64,000 nucleotides of DNA from Elusimicrobia bacterium GWC2_64_44 (GCA_001799845.1 MGUG01000032.1:1-64000), one strand, 5' to 3'; counted from the first letter of the stretch, positions 54,755 through 63,668 are shown. Program-made: numbers and translations. The notes: a model not told the origin generated them from the letters alone.

Positions 54755-55549
54755 ATGGAATATCTCGCAGTTCCTTTCGCCGCGCTGATAGCCTCCGTGC
54801 TCAGCTTCTACTCCGGTTTCGGCCTGGGCACGCTGCTGATGCCGGTGCTGGCGCTGTTCTTCCCGCTGCCTGCGGCCATCGCCTCCACGGCGGTGGTGCA
54901 CGGCTGCAATAACCTTTTCAAGATCCTGCTCGTCGGGCTGAAGGCCGACAGGGACCTGGTGCTGCGCTTCGGCCTGCCGGCCATAGCGGCGGCCTTCGCC
55001 GGGGCCTGGGCGCTGCACTTGTTCGCGGCGGCGTCGGGAAGCGTGTCCTTCGATTATGAATTAATGGGTCGCGCGGCCAGAGTGACGCCGCTGAAGGCGC
55101 TGCTGGCCCTGCTGATGCTGGGATTTGCCGCCTTCGACCTGGTCCCGGGGCTCAAGGGCCTTAAGTTCGACCGTAAGTACCTGCCGCTGGGCGGGCTGCT
55201 GTCGGGCTTTTTCGGCGGGCTCTCCGGTCACCAGGGCGCGCTGCGCTCGGCCTTCCTGGTGAAGACCGGCGTTACGCCGGAGGCCTTCGTGGCCACCAAC
55301 GCGGTGATCGGCTTCATGGTGGATTTCGCCCGCTCGCTGATCTACGCTTACACTATCTTCATCCTCGGCGACGCGCGCGGCCCCGGCGCCCTGCCGGCCG
55401 GAGTGATAGCCGCGGCCACCGGCGCCTCAGTGCTGGGCGTGGTCATCGGCCTTAAATTCCTGCACAAGGCCACTATCGGCTCCGTGCAGACCCTCACCGC
55501 CGTCATGCTGGCGGCCATAGCCGTCTTCCTCGGTGCAGGCCTGATCTAA
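54755..55549 (+). CDS. TSUP-family (TauE/SafE) transporter (264 aa)
   Basis: This is an inner-membrane anion exporter or importer of the TauE/SafE family, with about eight membrane segments in two halves. SFYSGFGLGTLLMPVLALFFPLPAAIASTAVVHGCNN is the N-terminal signature and GGLLSGFFGGLSGHQGALRSAFLVKTGVTPEAFVATNAVIGFMVDFARS (in pieces) the C-terminal one. Substrates in this family are mostly sulfite, sulfonates or organic acids. It starts 5 bp after the dockerin-like gene. Confidence 0.9.
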   Translation: MEYLAVPFAALIASVLSFYSGFGLGTLLMPVLALFFPLPAAIASTAVVHGCNNLFKILLVGLKADRDLVLRFGLPAIAAAFAGAWALHLFAAASGSVSFDYELMGRAARVTPLKALLALLMLGFAAFDLVPGLKGLKFDRKYLPLGGLLSGFFGGLSGHQGALRSAFLVKTGVTPEAFVATNAVIGFMVDFARSLIYAYTIFILGDARGPGALPAGVIAAATGASVLGVVIGLKFLHKATIGSVQTLTAVMLAAIAVFLGAGLI

Positions 55550-55566
55550 TTGGCTTTTACCGGACT

Positions 55567-56646
55567 TTATTCCGGCTTGAGTTCCAGCAGCAGTATCTGC
55601 GGGCTGCAGAAAGTCCGTACGCGGGGGGCGATCTGTCCCTCCAGGCCCAGGCCGCGCGAGACTATCACATAGAGGCCGTCCGACTTGTGTATGCCGCCGG
55701 CGGCGATACCGCGGCTGACGCCGCTGAGGGTTACGACGGGCCCGAACCAGGGCAGGCATACCTGGCCTCCGTGGGTATGGCCGGAGAAAAGCGCCGTCAC
55801 AGGCAGGCCGGCGGCCGTGCGCATGGCGTCGGGCACGTGGCTCAGCAGCAGCGTGGCGTCCGTGCTGCCCAGCCCGGCAAGAAGCTTCTGCAGAAGGCGC
55901 CTGTCGCCGTAGTCCCCCAGGCCGAGGCCGACTATCCCTAACGTACCGGCCCGCGTCTTTATCTTCCTGTAGTCCCCGTCCAGGACCACGAAGCCGGTGC
56001 TCTTGAAAAACTCTTTAAGCTGCAGGCCGCCGTCCACGTTGCCGCCCACGAAGAAGGAGCCCTGCCGGCTTTTGAAGCCTTGCAGGTAAGCCTGTATTTC
56101 AGGCACCAGCGAGGGATGGTTGAGCACGTCGCCGGTGAAGAAAATGAACTCCGGCTCATAGCCGTTCACCTGCCGCAGTACTTCCGCGTGCATCGCGCCC
56201 GTTCCGTCGGTCTGCAGGTCGGAGATATGAGCCAGTTTAACCGGTTCCTTCAGACCACCAACGGTGATAGTGGCGCGCCGGACTTCCAGATTATTCGGCT
56301 CGTAGATCTCGCCGTAGAACTTGCAGGCCAGCAGCAGCAGGGCGGGGAGCAGCAGCAGCGCTTTCCTGTCCCTGGCCGCAAAGAAAGCGAGCAGCAGCGG
56401 TATGGCCGCCGTGCAGAGCGTCCAGAACATGCGCGCGATCAGTGAGAACCCGATGATGCCGCCTATGTAGGCCCCGGCCATCACCCACAGCGCGACCGCC
56501 CCGAGCAGGGCCTGCCGGCAGACGGTCAGTCTGGTCTTGGCCGGCTGCAGCCGGCTGTTGAGGAAAGCCAGCATGAAGAAAGTGAAAGTGATGGCCAGGT
56601 CCAGCCCGAGGTTGACCGGCCCGAAAGCGTTCCAATAGAAGTTCAT
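55567..56646 (-). CDS. Membrane metallophosphoesterase, YkuE-like, with altered metal ligands (359 aa)
   Basis: Four membrane segments (about 10-110) precede a calcineurin-like phosphoesterase domain facing out. Motifs are AHISDLQTDG (usual HxSDxH, here Gln for the second His), FTGDVLN, GGNVDGG (usual GNHD, here Val for His), LLLSHVPD and FSGHTHGGQV. Two metal or catalytic histidines are therefore missing while the rest is intact. YkuE/YaeI relatives act on lipid A or UDP-diacylglucosamine-like substrates; activity here is doubtful. It converges with the TSUP gene. Confidence 0.85.
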   Translation of the reverse strand: MNFYWNAFGPVNLGLDLAITFTFFMLAFLNSRLQPAKTRLTVCRQALLGAVALWVMAGAYIGGIIGFSLIARMFWTLCTAAIPLLLAFFAARDRKALLLLPALLLLACKFYGEIYEPNNLEVRRATITVGGLKEPVKLAHISDLQTDGTGAMHAEVLRQVNGYEPEFIFFTGDVLNHPSLVPEIQAYLQGFKSRQGSFFVGGNVDGGLQLKEFFKSTGFVVLDGDYRKIKTRAGTLGIVGLGLGDYGDRRLLQKLLAGLGSTDATLLLSHVPDAMRTAAGLPVTALFSGHTHGGQVCLPWFGPVVTLSGVSRGIAAGGIHKSDGLYVIVSRGLGLEGQIAPRVRTFCSPQILLLELKPE

Positions 56647-56687
56647 GGCTTAAATTCTACAAAGAAACGCCGGTCGGGGCAGGTGGT

Positions 56688-56716
56688 TTGCGTTCATAAC
56701 TGATTTGTAGCATAAT
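56688..56716 (+). promoter_or_regulatory. Sigma-70 promoter upstream of creD
   Basis: TTGCGT (56688-56693), a 17-bp spacer and CATAAT (56711-56716), leaving a leader of about 45 nt with GGGAGG before the ATG. Confidence 0.65.
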
Positions 56717-56766
56717 AGGCAAAAGCGCCGGGGCCCCGTTCTCCGGCTTGTCAGCAGGGAGGCAGC

Positions 56767-58110
56767 ATGAACACAATTCCAGGAAACACCAAGTCACCTT
56801 CGCAGCGCATCGGCGTGAAACTGGCGGTGGTGATAGCGATCATGCTGGGCCTCATGGTCCCGCTGAACATGATAGATTCCACCCTGAAAGAGCGCCTCGG
56901 CAGGCGCAACGAGGCGGTTGCCGACATCACCTCTTCCTGGGGCAAAGAGCAGGCGCTGATAGGGCCGGTGCTGATAGTGCCGTACCGCTATTCGTACAAG
57001 ACGCTGAAAGATACGGTCATCAAGGGCGTGGTCAGCAAAGTGGAGGTAGTGGAGACCGCCACCGCCGACGCCTGGTTCCTGCCCGAGCGCCTGAACGTGG
57101 ACGGCAAGCTGCTGCCGGAAAAACTGCACCGGGGCATTTACGAGGCCGTGGTCTACAAGGGCGATATCACCTTCTCCGGCAAGTTCGCCGCCCCTGACCC
57201 GGCCTCGCTCAAGCTCGACGGCGGGCAGCTGCAGTGGGCGGACGCGCGCGTGGCGTTCGGCGTGACGGACCTGCGCGGGACCACCGACGCGCTGGAACTG
57301 CGCTTCGGCGGGGACGCTTACCGCATGACGCCGGGGACCAGCGTCGGCGAAATGCCAGACGGGGTTCACGCCCGCGTCGGCGCCAAGGCCAAGGCCGGCA
57401 ACCTCTCTTTCTCCCTCAAGGTCGGGCTGAAGGGCAGCGGCGGCGTCAGCTTCGCCCCGCTGGGCGTGGAGAACGAGGTCAGGCTCTCCTCGCCTTGGCC
57501 GGACCCGAGCTTCAAGGGGCAGTTCCTCCCGACGGAGCGGACGATAAAACCGGAGGGCTTCGACGCGCTGTGGAAAGTGTCGTATTACGGGCGCCCCTAT
57601 CCCCAGTACGGCGCGCAGGCGCTGCCGGTCGGCCAGCTCCAGGGCTCCATGTTCGGCGTCTCGTTCTATACCGCCGTGGATTCTTACCGGATGACTGAGC
57701 GCGCCATCAAGTACGGGGTGCTCTTCTTCACGCTGGTCTTCGCCGTGTTCTTCCTCTTCGAAACGCTGGCGTCGCTGCGCATACACCCGGTACAGTATAC
57801 GCTTACCGGAGCGGCGCTGTGCCTGTTCTATCTCGGCCTGCTGTCGCTGGCGGAGTTCATCGGCTTCGGCTGGGCTTACCTGGGCGCGGCGCTGGCTTCC
57901 GCGGTGCTGGTGACGCTTTACACCAGTTCGGTGCTGGGCGGGGGCAAACGCTCGCTGCTGGTAGGCGCGGAACTGGCGGCTATCTACGGCTTCCTGTACG
58001 TCACGCTCAACCTGCAGGATTATTCCCTGCTGATAGGGACCGTAGGCTTGTTCGCCGTGCTGTCCCTGATAATGTACCTGACGCGCAACGTGGATTGGCA
58101 GCAGTATTGA
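56767..58110 (+). CDS. creD: CreD-like inner-membrane protein (447 aa)
   Basis: It matches CreD/CetA: one N-terminal membrane segment, a large periplasmic domain (about 40-310) with the conserved RRNEAVADITSSWGKEQALIGPVLIVPY, and four or more segments in the C-terminal third with SIxMYLTRNVDW at the end. E. coli CreD belongs to the CreBC regulon and is linked to envelope and beta-lactam stress; its activity is unknown. No creBC genes are near. The start is preceded by GGGAGG. Confidence 0.93.
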   Translation: MNTIPGNTKSPSQRIGVKLAVVIAIMLGLMVPLNMIDSTLKERLGRRNEAVADITSSWGKEQALIGPVLIVPYRYSYKTLKDTVIKGVVSKVEVVETATADAWFLPERLNVDGKLLPEKLHRGIYEAVVYKGDITFSGKFAAPDPASLKLDGGQLQWADARVAFGVTDLRGTTDALELRFGGDAYRMTPGTSVGEMPDGVHARVGAKAKAGNLSFSLKVGLKGSGGVSFAPLGVENEVRLSSPWPDPSFKGQFLPTERTIKPEGFDALWKVSYYGRPYPQYGAQALPVGQLQGSMFGVSFYTAVDSYRMTERAIKYGVLFFTLVFAVFFLFETLASLRIHPVQYTLTGAALCLFYLGLLSLAEFIGFGWAYLGAALASAVLVTLYTSSVLGGGKRSLLVGAELAAIYGFLYVTLNLQDYSLLIGTVGLFAVLSLIMYLTRNVDWQQY

Positions 58111-58128
58111 AAACGGGGGGGGGGTAAT

Positions 58129-58725
58129 ATGAGAAAACTTATCGTGCTCAGCTTCCTGAGCCTGGACGGCGTCATGCAGGCGCCCGGCGGGCCGTCGGAA
58201 GACATGTCGGGCGGGTTTAAATACGGCGGGTGGACAGTTCCCTACTTCGACGAGTTCTGCGGCAAGATAATGGAAGAGCAGATGAGCCGGCCTTTCGAGC
58301 TGCTGCTAGGCCGGAAAACGTACGACATTTTCGCTTCTTACTGGCCGCAGCATGCGGCCGACTGGCCCGGCGTGAACAAGACGGCCAAATATGTCGCCTC
58401 CCGCTCGCCGCTGCGGCTTGACTGGGAAAACTCGGTTCTGCTGTCAGGGGACGCGGCTGCGGAAGTTAAAAAGCTGAAGCAGGCGGACGGGCCCGAGCTG
58501 CAGGTGCACGGCAGCGGCGATCTGGCCCAGACTCTTTTCAAACACGACCTGGTCGACGAGCTATGGCTCAAGCTCTTCCCGGTCACGCTCGGCGCCGGCA
58601 AACGCCTGTTCGGCGAAGGCACTATCCCCGCGGCTTTTAAAATGACCGGCAGCTCTGTTTCCCCGAAGGGCGTCATCTTCGCCAATTACGAACGCTCCGG
58701 AGAAATTACAACGGGCTCGTTCTGA
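58129..58725 (+). CDS. RibD C-terminal / dihydrofolate reductase-fold protein (198 aa)
   Basis: This is a cytosolic reductase-like protein of the RibD_C/DHFR-like group: LSFLSLDGVMQAPGGPSED at the start, LLLGRKTYDIFASYWP in the middle and LQVHGSGDLAQTLFKHDLVDELWLKLFPVTLGAGKRLFGEG (in pieces) at the end. The GSGxLxxxL pattern is the NADPH site. Substrate unknown; these are common stand-alone proteins. It begins 18 bp after creD, behind a G-run. Confidence 0.92.
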   Translation: MRKLIVLSFLSLDGVMQAPGGPSEDMSGGFKYGGWTVPYFDEFCGKIMEEQMSRPFELLLGRKTYDIFASYWPQHAADWPGVNKTAKYVASRSPLRLDWENSVLLSGDAAAEVKKLKQADGPELQVHGSGDLAQTLFKHDLVDELWLKLFPVTLGAGKRLFGEGTIPAAFKMTGSSVSPKGVIFANYERSGEITTGSF

Positions 58726-58743
58726 GGGGACGCTGCTTCCTAA
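58726..58743 (+). repeat. GGGGACGCTG-type short repeat, copy 1
   Basis: GGGGACGCTGCTTCCTAA. It agrees at 16 of 18 positions with 59985-60002, in the same orientation. The two copies bracket the gene at 58751-59956 on both sides. Confidence 0.6.
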
Positions 58744-58750
58744 CTCCGGG

Positions 58751-59956
58751 TCACCGTTCTGTAAAATATTGTTCCTGGTTAAGCAGGTAGCCGCGCCAGC
58801 CGGCGCTCGGTTCGGCCGCGGCCTTCTGCGCGTAGAATATCCTGGCCCTGGCATAGACCGCGGGGCGCAGCGCGGCTATGTCGGCCGGCAGCTGGCGGCC
58901 CAGCCGGCGGTGCGCCTCTTCCATTTCGCGGAAGAGGTAAGAGTGCCTCTCGAAGTCGCCTTTCTCGCCGGCCCGCAGGGCGGCCAGCGCGGCGGCGAGG
59001 GCCTTCTCGCCCAGCGCCGACAGTTCCACCAATTTCTCCGCGGGCAGCCCGTAGGACGCACCCTCCCCGGCCGGCGGCACCAGGCAGCGCAGGGCCCTCG
59101 GGTAGCTGCCCGCCGCCAGCGCGGCCCCGCCGCCGGAGACGGCCGTTCTCAGCCAGAGCCCGGGCCAGGCCCGCTCGAAAAGAGCGTCGACGGACCTGGT
59201 AAAAGCGAGGCGCTGCGGGTCGTCCCCGTCCACCGGCCCGTCCGCAGCGGCGATGGCGCCGCGGTAGATGTTTTCCAGATAATCCTTATACCCCTTCTTC
59301 CCCAGGCAGACCAGGAAGAGCTCTACCGCCGCGGAACTAGCGAAAGTGGTTTTCTTTTTATTGCCGTATACAGGTTCTACCGCGTGGCGCGCCAGGAGGG
59401 AAGGGTCCTTCTCCGTCTCTTCCAGGAAATACAGCGACGAGAGCAGGAAGGCCTCGTGTTCGCTCTCCACTTCCGGCATGGCTTCGGCCGGGTAGTTCTG
59501 CCCCTGCCTCACGTGCACCAGCTCGTGGACGTAAGCAAAGGCCATTTCCCTGGCGGCGGCTTTCTTGCGTTTCAGGTCCTTGCGCAGCTTGGGCCAGTCC
59601 ACCTCTTCTTCCTGCCGCCCCTCGGCCCCGAAATAGCGCAGCATGCGGCTCTTGCTGATGTAGATGTCGCCGTTGTAATACAGGGCGTTCCACGCTTTTT
59701 TTACAACGCCGCGCAGCTGCTCCAGGTCCGAGAACAGCACGCGCGGCAGTTTGCCGGGCTTCGCCAGGCCGGCGGCCAGCGCGGCGCCTTCCTTGTTCCC
59801 AAGCACCGCCTCGCGGACCAGGTCTTCCATCTCCATCTCGAAGCGCAGCGACTGCATCAGGCTGCCGTCCGGAGCCAGGGCAGGTTCCGCCGCCAGCCGC
59901 GGCGTCAGGAACAGCGCGGCCAAGCAAGCAAGTATGGGCAGGATCCGCTCTTTCAT
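58751..59956 (-). CDS. Exported putative zincin metalloprotease (401 aa)
   Basis: A signal peptide (about 1-23) precedes a helical protein with YVHELVHVRQGQ (His144, Glu145, His148) and a downstream acidic helix MPEVESEHEAF (about 160-170) that could give the third ligand, the gluzincin arrangement. The C-terminal half is Ala-rich and helical. I cannot name the family. I chose the ATG at 59956 because GGAGC lies just upstream; the longer frame adds seven residues. It is flanked by two GGGGACGCTG repeats and has no operon partners. Confidence 0.72.
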   Translation of the reverse strand: MKERILPILACLAALFLTPRLAAEPALAPDGSLMQSLRFEMEMEDLVREAVLGNKEGAALAAGLAKPGKLPRVLFSDLEQLRGVVKKAWNALYYNGDIYISKSRMLRYFGAEGRQEEEVDWPKLRKDLKRKKAAAREMAFAYVHELVHVRQGQNYPAEAMPEVESEHEAFLLSSLYFLEETEKDPSLLARHAVEPVYGNKKKTTFASSAAVELFLVCLGKKGYKDYLENIYRGAIAAADGPVDGDDPQRLAFTRSVDALFERAWPGLWLRTAVSGGGAALAAGSYPRALRCLVPPAGEGASYGLPAEKLVELSALGEKALAAALAALRAGEKGDFERHSYLFREMEEAHRRLGRQLPADIAALRPAVYARARIFYAQKAAAEPSAGWRGYLLNQEQYFTER

Positions 59957-59984
59957 GCTCCTGATTCTACAAAACATGGGGATA

Positions 59985-60002
59985 GGGGACGCTGATTCCT
60001 GA
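59985..60002 (+). repeat. GGGGACGCTG-type short repeat, copy 2
   Basis: GGGGACGCTGATTCCTGA, followed by TTCCTAAT. It matches the copy at 58726 in direct orientation, 1259 bp apart. Confidence 0.6.
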
Positions 60003-60042
60003 TTCCTAATATTTCCGCCGACACGCCCTTGTCGGGCTGGCC

Positions 60043-60051
60043 TGCTATAAT
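60043..60051 (+). promoter_or_regulatory. Extended -10 promoter of recQ
   Basis: TGCTATAAT is a perfect extended -10 (TGnTATAAT); no good -35 is present, as expected for this promoter class. It ends 7 nt before the ATG at 60059. Confidence 0.75.
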
Positions 60052-60058
60052 ATCAGTA

Positions 60059-61897
60059 ATGACTCCGGAAGAGATACTGAAGAAGCGCTGGGGCTACGAC
60101 GCCTTCAAGCCGCTGCAGCGCGAGGCCATAGAGGCCGCGCTGGCTGGGCGCGACTCGCTGGTGGTGCTGCCCACCGGCGGCGGCAAGAGCCTTTGCTACC
60201 AGCTGCCCTGCGTGGCCGGGCCGGGGCTTGTGCTGGTGGTATCTCCGCTGATAGCGCTGATGGATGACCAGGTGGCCGCCGCGCGCGAAGCGGGGCTCGC
60301 CGCCGACGCGCTGCATTCAAATCTCAAGGCCGGGCCCAAGCGCGAGGCCTACGCCAACCTGAATTCCGATAAAACCGAACTGCTCTATGTCAGCCCCGAG
60401 CGCCTGCTAACCGGGGACCTCTACGAGGCCATAGCCCCGCGGCTCATCCTCGCCGCCGTGGACGAGGCGCACTGCGTGTCTCACTGGGGCCACGAGTTCC
60501 GCCCCGAGTACCGCAAGCTCACCGAGGCGCTGGACCATTTCCCCAAGGCCGCGCGCATGGCGCTCACCGCTACCGCCACACCCGCCGTGCGCCAGGACAT
60601 ACTGGAGCGGCTAGGCCTGCGCTCGCCGGCCATACTCGTCGGGCACCCTGACCGCCCAAATCTTTTCTACCGCGCCTTTCCGCGCCGGGACCAGTCCAGG
60701 CAGGTGCTCGAGGTCGTGCAGCGCCACCCCGGCGAGGGCGGCATTGTTTACGCACAGACCCGCAAGGACGTGGAGCGCATCGCCGCGAAGCTCAAAGAAG
60801 AGGGCGTCTCCTGCGCGCCGTACCACGCAGGGCTGGGCGCCACGGAGCGCCAGCAGGCCCAGCACGATTTCGTCAACGAGCGGCTCGACGTGATAGTGGC
60901 CACCATCGCCTTCGGCATGGGCATAGACCGCTCCAACGTGCGCTATGTCATCCACGCCAATACCCCGCGCTCGGTGGAACATTACCAGCAGGAAAGCGGC
61001 CGCGCCGGCCGCGACGGCGCGCCGGCCGAGTGCACGCTGCTGTTCTCGGCGTCAGACCTGGCCACGCACCGCTGGCTGGCCAAGAAAGATTTTACCCTGC
61101 CGCCCGAGCGCGTGCGCGCGCTGGAGAAGCAGCTGCGCGACATCGGCCGCTACGCCTCGGCCCCGGTGTGCCGGCACGGCCTGCTGGCCTCGCATTTCAG
61201 CGCGCCTTATCCGCCGGAAGGCCGGGAGCAGGAGGGCTGCGGCGCCTGCGACGTGTGCCTGGGCGAGACCAAGGGTCTGCCCGACGACGAGGCCCTGCTG
61301 ACCGCCAAGAAGGTTTTAAGCGCCGCCTGGCGCGCCGAGGGCCGCTACGGCACCGGCTACGTGGTGAATTTGCTGCTGGGCCGCCCCAACGACCGCATGG
61401 AGCATAACGGCCACGACAAGCTGCAGGTGTTCGGCCTGCTCAAAGAGGCCGGCGAGCCCGCCGTGCGCTCGTGGATAGACCAGCTGATAGTGCAGGATTT
61501 CCTGGAAGTCACCGAGGACAGCGAATACCCGCTGCTGCGCATTACGGCCGAGGGCCGCGCCCTGTGCCAGAATAAGGGTTCGGTTAAGCTCGGCCTGCCC
61601 GCCCAGCCGGCAAAAGGCAAGAAGAAAGCCAAGGCACTTAAGACCGTTTCCGCGGACTTTACCACCGACGACGAGGCGCTGTTCGACCGGTTGCGCGCCC
61701 TGCGCCGCGCGCTGGCCGACAAGGCCGGCATACCGCCTTACGTCATCTGCCAGGACGCCACGCTGGTGGAGATAGCCGCAGCAAAGCCCGCTACGCCGGC
61801 GGCGCTGCTGGAGATAAAAGGCATGGGCGAGAAACGCGTGGAGAAGTACGGAGCCCTGCTGCTGGCCGTGGTGGCCGGCGGGAATCCGGAAGTGTAA
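60059..61897 (+). CDS. recQ: ATP-dependent DNA helicase RecQ
   Basis: This is a 3'-5' SF2 helicase for recombination and repair. Q motif and Walker A: FKPLQREAIEAALAGRDSLVVLPTGGGKSLCYQLP (in pieces). Walker B: VDEAHCVSHWGHEFRPEYRKL, with the RecQ aromatic-rich loop. Motif V/VI: IAFGMGIDRSNVRYVIHANTPRSVEHYQQESGRAGRDG (in pieces). The zinc site is C-x(n)-C-GACDVC (about 368-400), followed by the winged helix and an HRDC domain (about 537-612) ending EIKGMGEKRVEKYG. At 612 aa it is the usual length. I chose the ATG at 60059; a start 10 codons upstream lies before the promoter's -10. Confidence 0.96.
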   Translation: MTPEEILKKRWGYDAFKPLQREAIEAALAGRDSLVVLPTGGGKSLCYQLPCVAGPGLVLVVSPLIALMDDQVAAAREAGLAADALHSNLKAGPKREAYANLNSDKTELLYVSPERLLTGDLYEAIAPRLILAAVDEAHCVSHWGHEFRPEYRKLTEALDHFPKAARMALTATATPAVRQDILERLGLRSPAILVGHPDRPNLFYRAFPRRDQSRQVLEVVQRHPGEGGIVYAQTRKDVERIAAKLKEEGVSCAPYHAGLGATERQQAQHDFVNERLDVIVATIAFGMGIDRSNVRYVIHANTPRSVEHYQQESGRAGRDGAPAECTLLFSASDLATHRWLAKKDFTLPPERVRALEKQLRDIGRYASAPVCRHGLLASHFSAPYPPEGREQEGCGACDVCLGETKGLPDDEALLTAKKVLSAAWRAEGRYGTGYVVNLLLGRPNDRMEHNGHDKLQVFGLLKEAGEPAVRSWIDQLIVQDFLEVTEDSEYPLLRITAEGRALCQNKGSVKLGLPAQPAKGKKKAKALKTVSADFTTDDEALFDRLRALRRALADKAGIPPYVICQDATLVEIAAAKPATPAALLEIKGMGEKRVEKYGALLLAVVAGGNPEV

Positions 61898-61912
61898 GTC
61901 CGTCACGCCGCA

Positions 61913-61965
61913 AATTCCGGGGACACAATACTTAATTCGAAATTAAGTATTGTGTCCCCGGAATT
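61913..61965. repeat. Dispersed palindromic element, copy 2 (perfect 25-bp arms)
   Basis: Arms at 61913-61937 and 61941-61965 are perfectly complementary around CGA; the core arm is GGGGACACAATACTTAATT with AATT ends. It lies between the convergent recQ and amidase genes and can fold as a bidirectional terminator. It shares its design and most bases with 38753-38807. Confidence 0.92.
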
Positions 61966-61967
61966 AT

Positions 61968-62741
61968 TTAAGGGGCGCGGTAGAGGCGGATGCCGGCGGC
62001 TATGGAGGCGGCCATCTTTTCCTGGCCGGCGGCGGCCTTGATGAACTCCGCGTCCTTCTTGTTGGTGAGCACTACCATTTCTATCGTCAGCGTGGGGATC
62101 TCCGAAAATATCGAAAAAGTAAGCGCGCCCTGGTTGGAGCCGACCGCGGTGCGCGAATCGCCGTACACGCCCTGCGCGGCCAGGGTGCCGGCCAGTTCTC
62201 CGCGCATGGCGTTGAACATCGCTGACGAGAAAGCGCGGCTGTCCGACTGCACCTGCGCCGAAGGCCCCCGGAAGCCGTTCTCGGGGTCGTTCTTGTAATC
62301 GTAAACGCCCTGCCGGTCGGGGTAATAAAGCGCGAAGCCAGTGCCGGGGGTGCTCTCGCAGTGCAGGTGCACCACCAGGGCGGCGCGAGCCGCGTTGCAG
62401 ATGCGCGCGCGGTCCTTGTTCTCCACCGAGTGCAGTTCGGCGTTGCGGGTCATCACCACTTCGTAGCCGGCTTCTTTCAGCTGGCGCTCAAGGCGGACGC
62501 CCACCTGCCAGTTTATGCGGTTCTCGTTGGTGCCGTTGACCATGCTGGTGGCGGAGTTGAAGGTGTTGGGGTGGCCCGGGTCCACGCAGACCACGGTGCG
62601 GGCGCGCTCCGGCGCGGCGGGGGAGGGGACGGGTAAGGCGGCGGCGCCTGTGCCTGGCAGGTCGTCTATGGCCGCGGCGCCGGCCCCGGGCACAGTCCCC
62701 AGGGTTAAAGCCGCCAGCATTAGTATCGTCCTGAATATCAT
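61968..62741 (-). CDS. N-acetylmuramoyl-L-alanine amidase, Amidase_3 (257 aa)
   Basis: A signal peptide (about 1-22) precedes an AmiA/AmiC-type zinc amidase that cuts the bond between muramic acid and the stem peptide. Zinc ligands are His in VCVDPGHPN (about 50-58), Glu in NENRINW, and His in VVHLHCES (usual SIHAD). TLTIEMVVLTN replaces the usual catalytic xxVExGFxxN and keeps the Glu. The protein lacks an AMIN domain and LysM, so how it finds the septum is unclear. It ends beside the palindromic element. Confidence 0.87.
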   Translation of the reverse strand: MIFRTILMLAALTLGTVPGAGAAAIDDLPGTGAAALPVPSPAAPERARTVVCVDPGHPNTFNSATSMVNGTNENRINWQVGVRLERQLKEAGYEVVMTRNAELHSVENKDRARICNAARAALVVHLHCESTPGTGFALYYPDRQGVYDYKNDPENGFRGPSAQVQSDSRAFSSAMFNAMRGELAGTLAAQGVYGDSRTAVGSNQGALTFSIFSEIPTLTIEMVVLTNKKDAEFIKAAAGQEKMAASIAAGIRLYRAP

Positions 62742-62862
62742 ATTTCGCGCCTGTATTTACAGTTTATCAGCCGGAGAATTTATGTCAAGGGCCAAAAGCC
62801 GCACTCCGCTGCGGCAGCCGGCCTACAAATATCCCGCGAGAATAAGACATAATATACGGCAT

Positions 62863-63660
62863 ATGCGCAAAGCCCTGACGCTTTTAATCTCTTCGGGCCT
62901 GGCGGCGCTCCTGGCCGGAGGGGTGTGCGCGGCGCAGTTCCATGTGCCGCTGCATATGCCGCCGCACCCGGCCTTCCCGGGCGCGGAAAGCGGCAGGGGC
63001 TTCTGGCTGGAAGCCGGGAGCAGCCGGTTTAAGTCCGGCGGCATAGAGATCTCCGGGCCCGGCGGCTGCTTTGAACTGTCGGCGGTAGGAGAAAAAAAGC
63101 TGGGTGCCTCCGTGCGCGTCTGCGGTTTTTCCCTGTCCGGCAAGGTGGACCCTTTGCGCCTGGGCCGCAAGACCGGCGGCGGTTTCGCCAGTTCCACCGA
63201 GGCGTCCCTGCTGTGGGCGCCGCGGGGCCGGGACGGCTACCGGTTCTATGCAGGCGGGCTCCTGGGGCTGACCGTTCTCGATATACGCAGCCCGCTCAAC
63301 TATACGCTTAGCGACGGCAGGCTGGTGGTGGAACCTGACACCGCCTACTCCATTTTCTTCGGGCTGCCGGTCGGGGCCGAGCTGCCTTTCGGCATCTCCC
63401 GGGGCTGGAGCGGGGCCCTTCAGGCCGACGTGGCCGTCTTCGGCGGCGGGGTGACCTTCTTCACCTACCTCGGCCTGCCGGGTTCTCCGCTTTATGGCTC
63501 CAGTTCCGGCATAGATCCGCAGTTAGCCGCAGGGGCCAGGCTTTCTTTCTACTATCGCCCGTGGCGGCTGTTCATCGAAGGGGCCGGCCGGGCCTATACA
63601 GGGGATGGCGCGAACGAGGCCTCGTCTTTCACCTCGCTGCTGGCCGGGATAAAATTCTAG
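62863..63660 (+). CDS. Exported beta-barrel-like protein (265 aa)
   Basis: I do not recognise the family. A signal peptide (about 1-23, GVCA-AQ) precedes strands with outer-membrane character (YRFYAGGLLGLTVLD, LVVEPDTAYSIFFGLPVGAELPFG, RLSFYYRPWRLFIEGAGRAYTG) and a terminal Phe (SLLAGIKF). This fits a small outer-membrane barrel. I chose the ATG at 62863, where the signal peptide begins; longer frames reach back over the amidase gene. CATAAT/TAATAT lies 7-9 nt upstream with no ribosome site. Confidence 0.75.
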   Translation: MRKALTLLISSGLAALLAGGVCAAQFHVPLHMPPHPAFPGAESGRGFWLEAGSSRFKSGGIEISGPGGCFELSAVGEKKLGASVRVCGFSLSGKVDPLRLGRKTGGGFASSTEASLLWAPRGRDGYRFYAGGLLGLTVLDIRSPLNYTLSDGRLVVEPDTAYSIFFGLPVGAELPFGISRGWSGALQADVAVFGGGVTFFTYLGLPGSPLYGSSSGIDPQLAAGARLSFYYRPWRLFIEGAGRAYTGDGANEASSFTSLLAGIKF

Positions 63661-63668
63661 GGGGCGCT

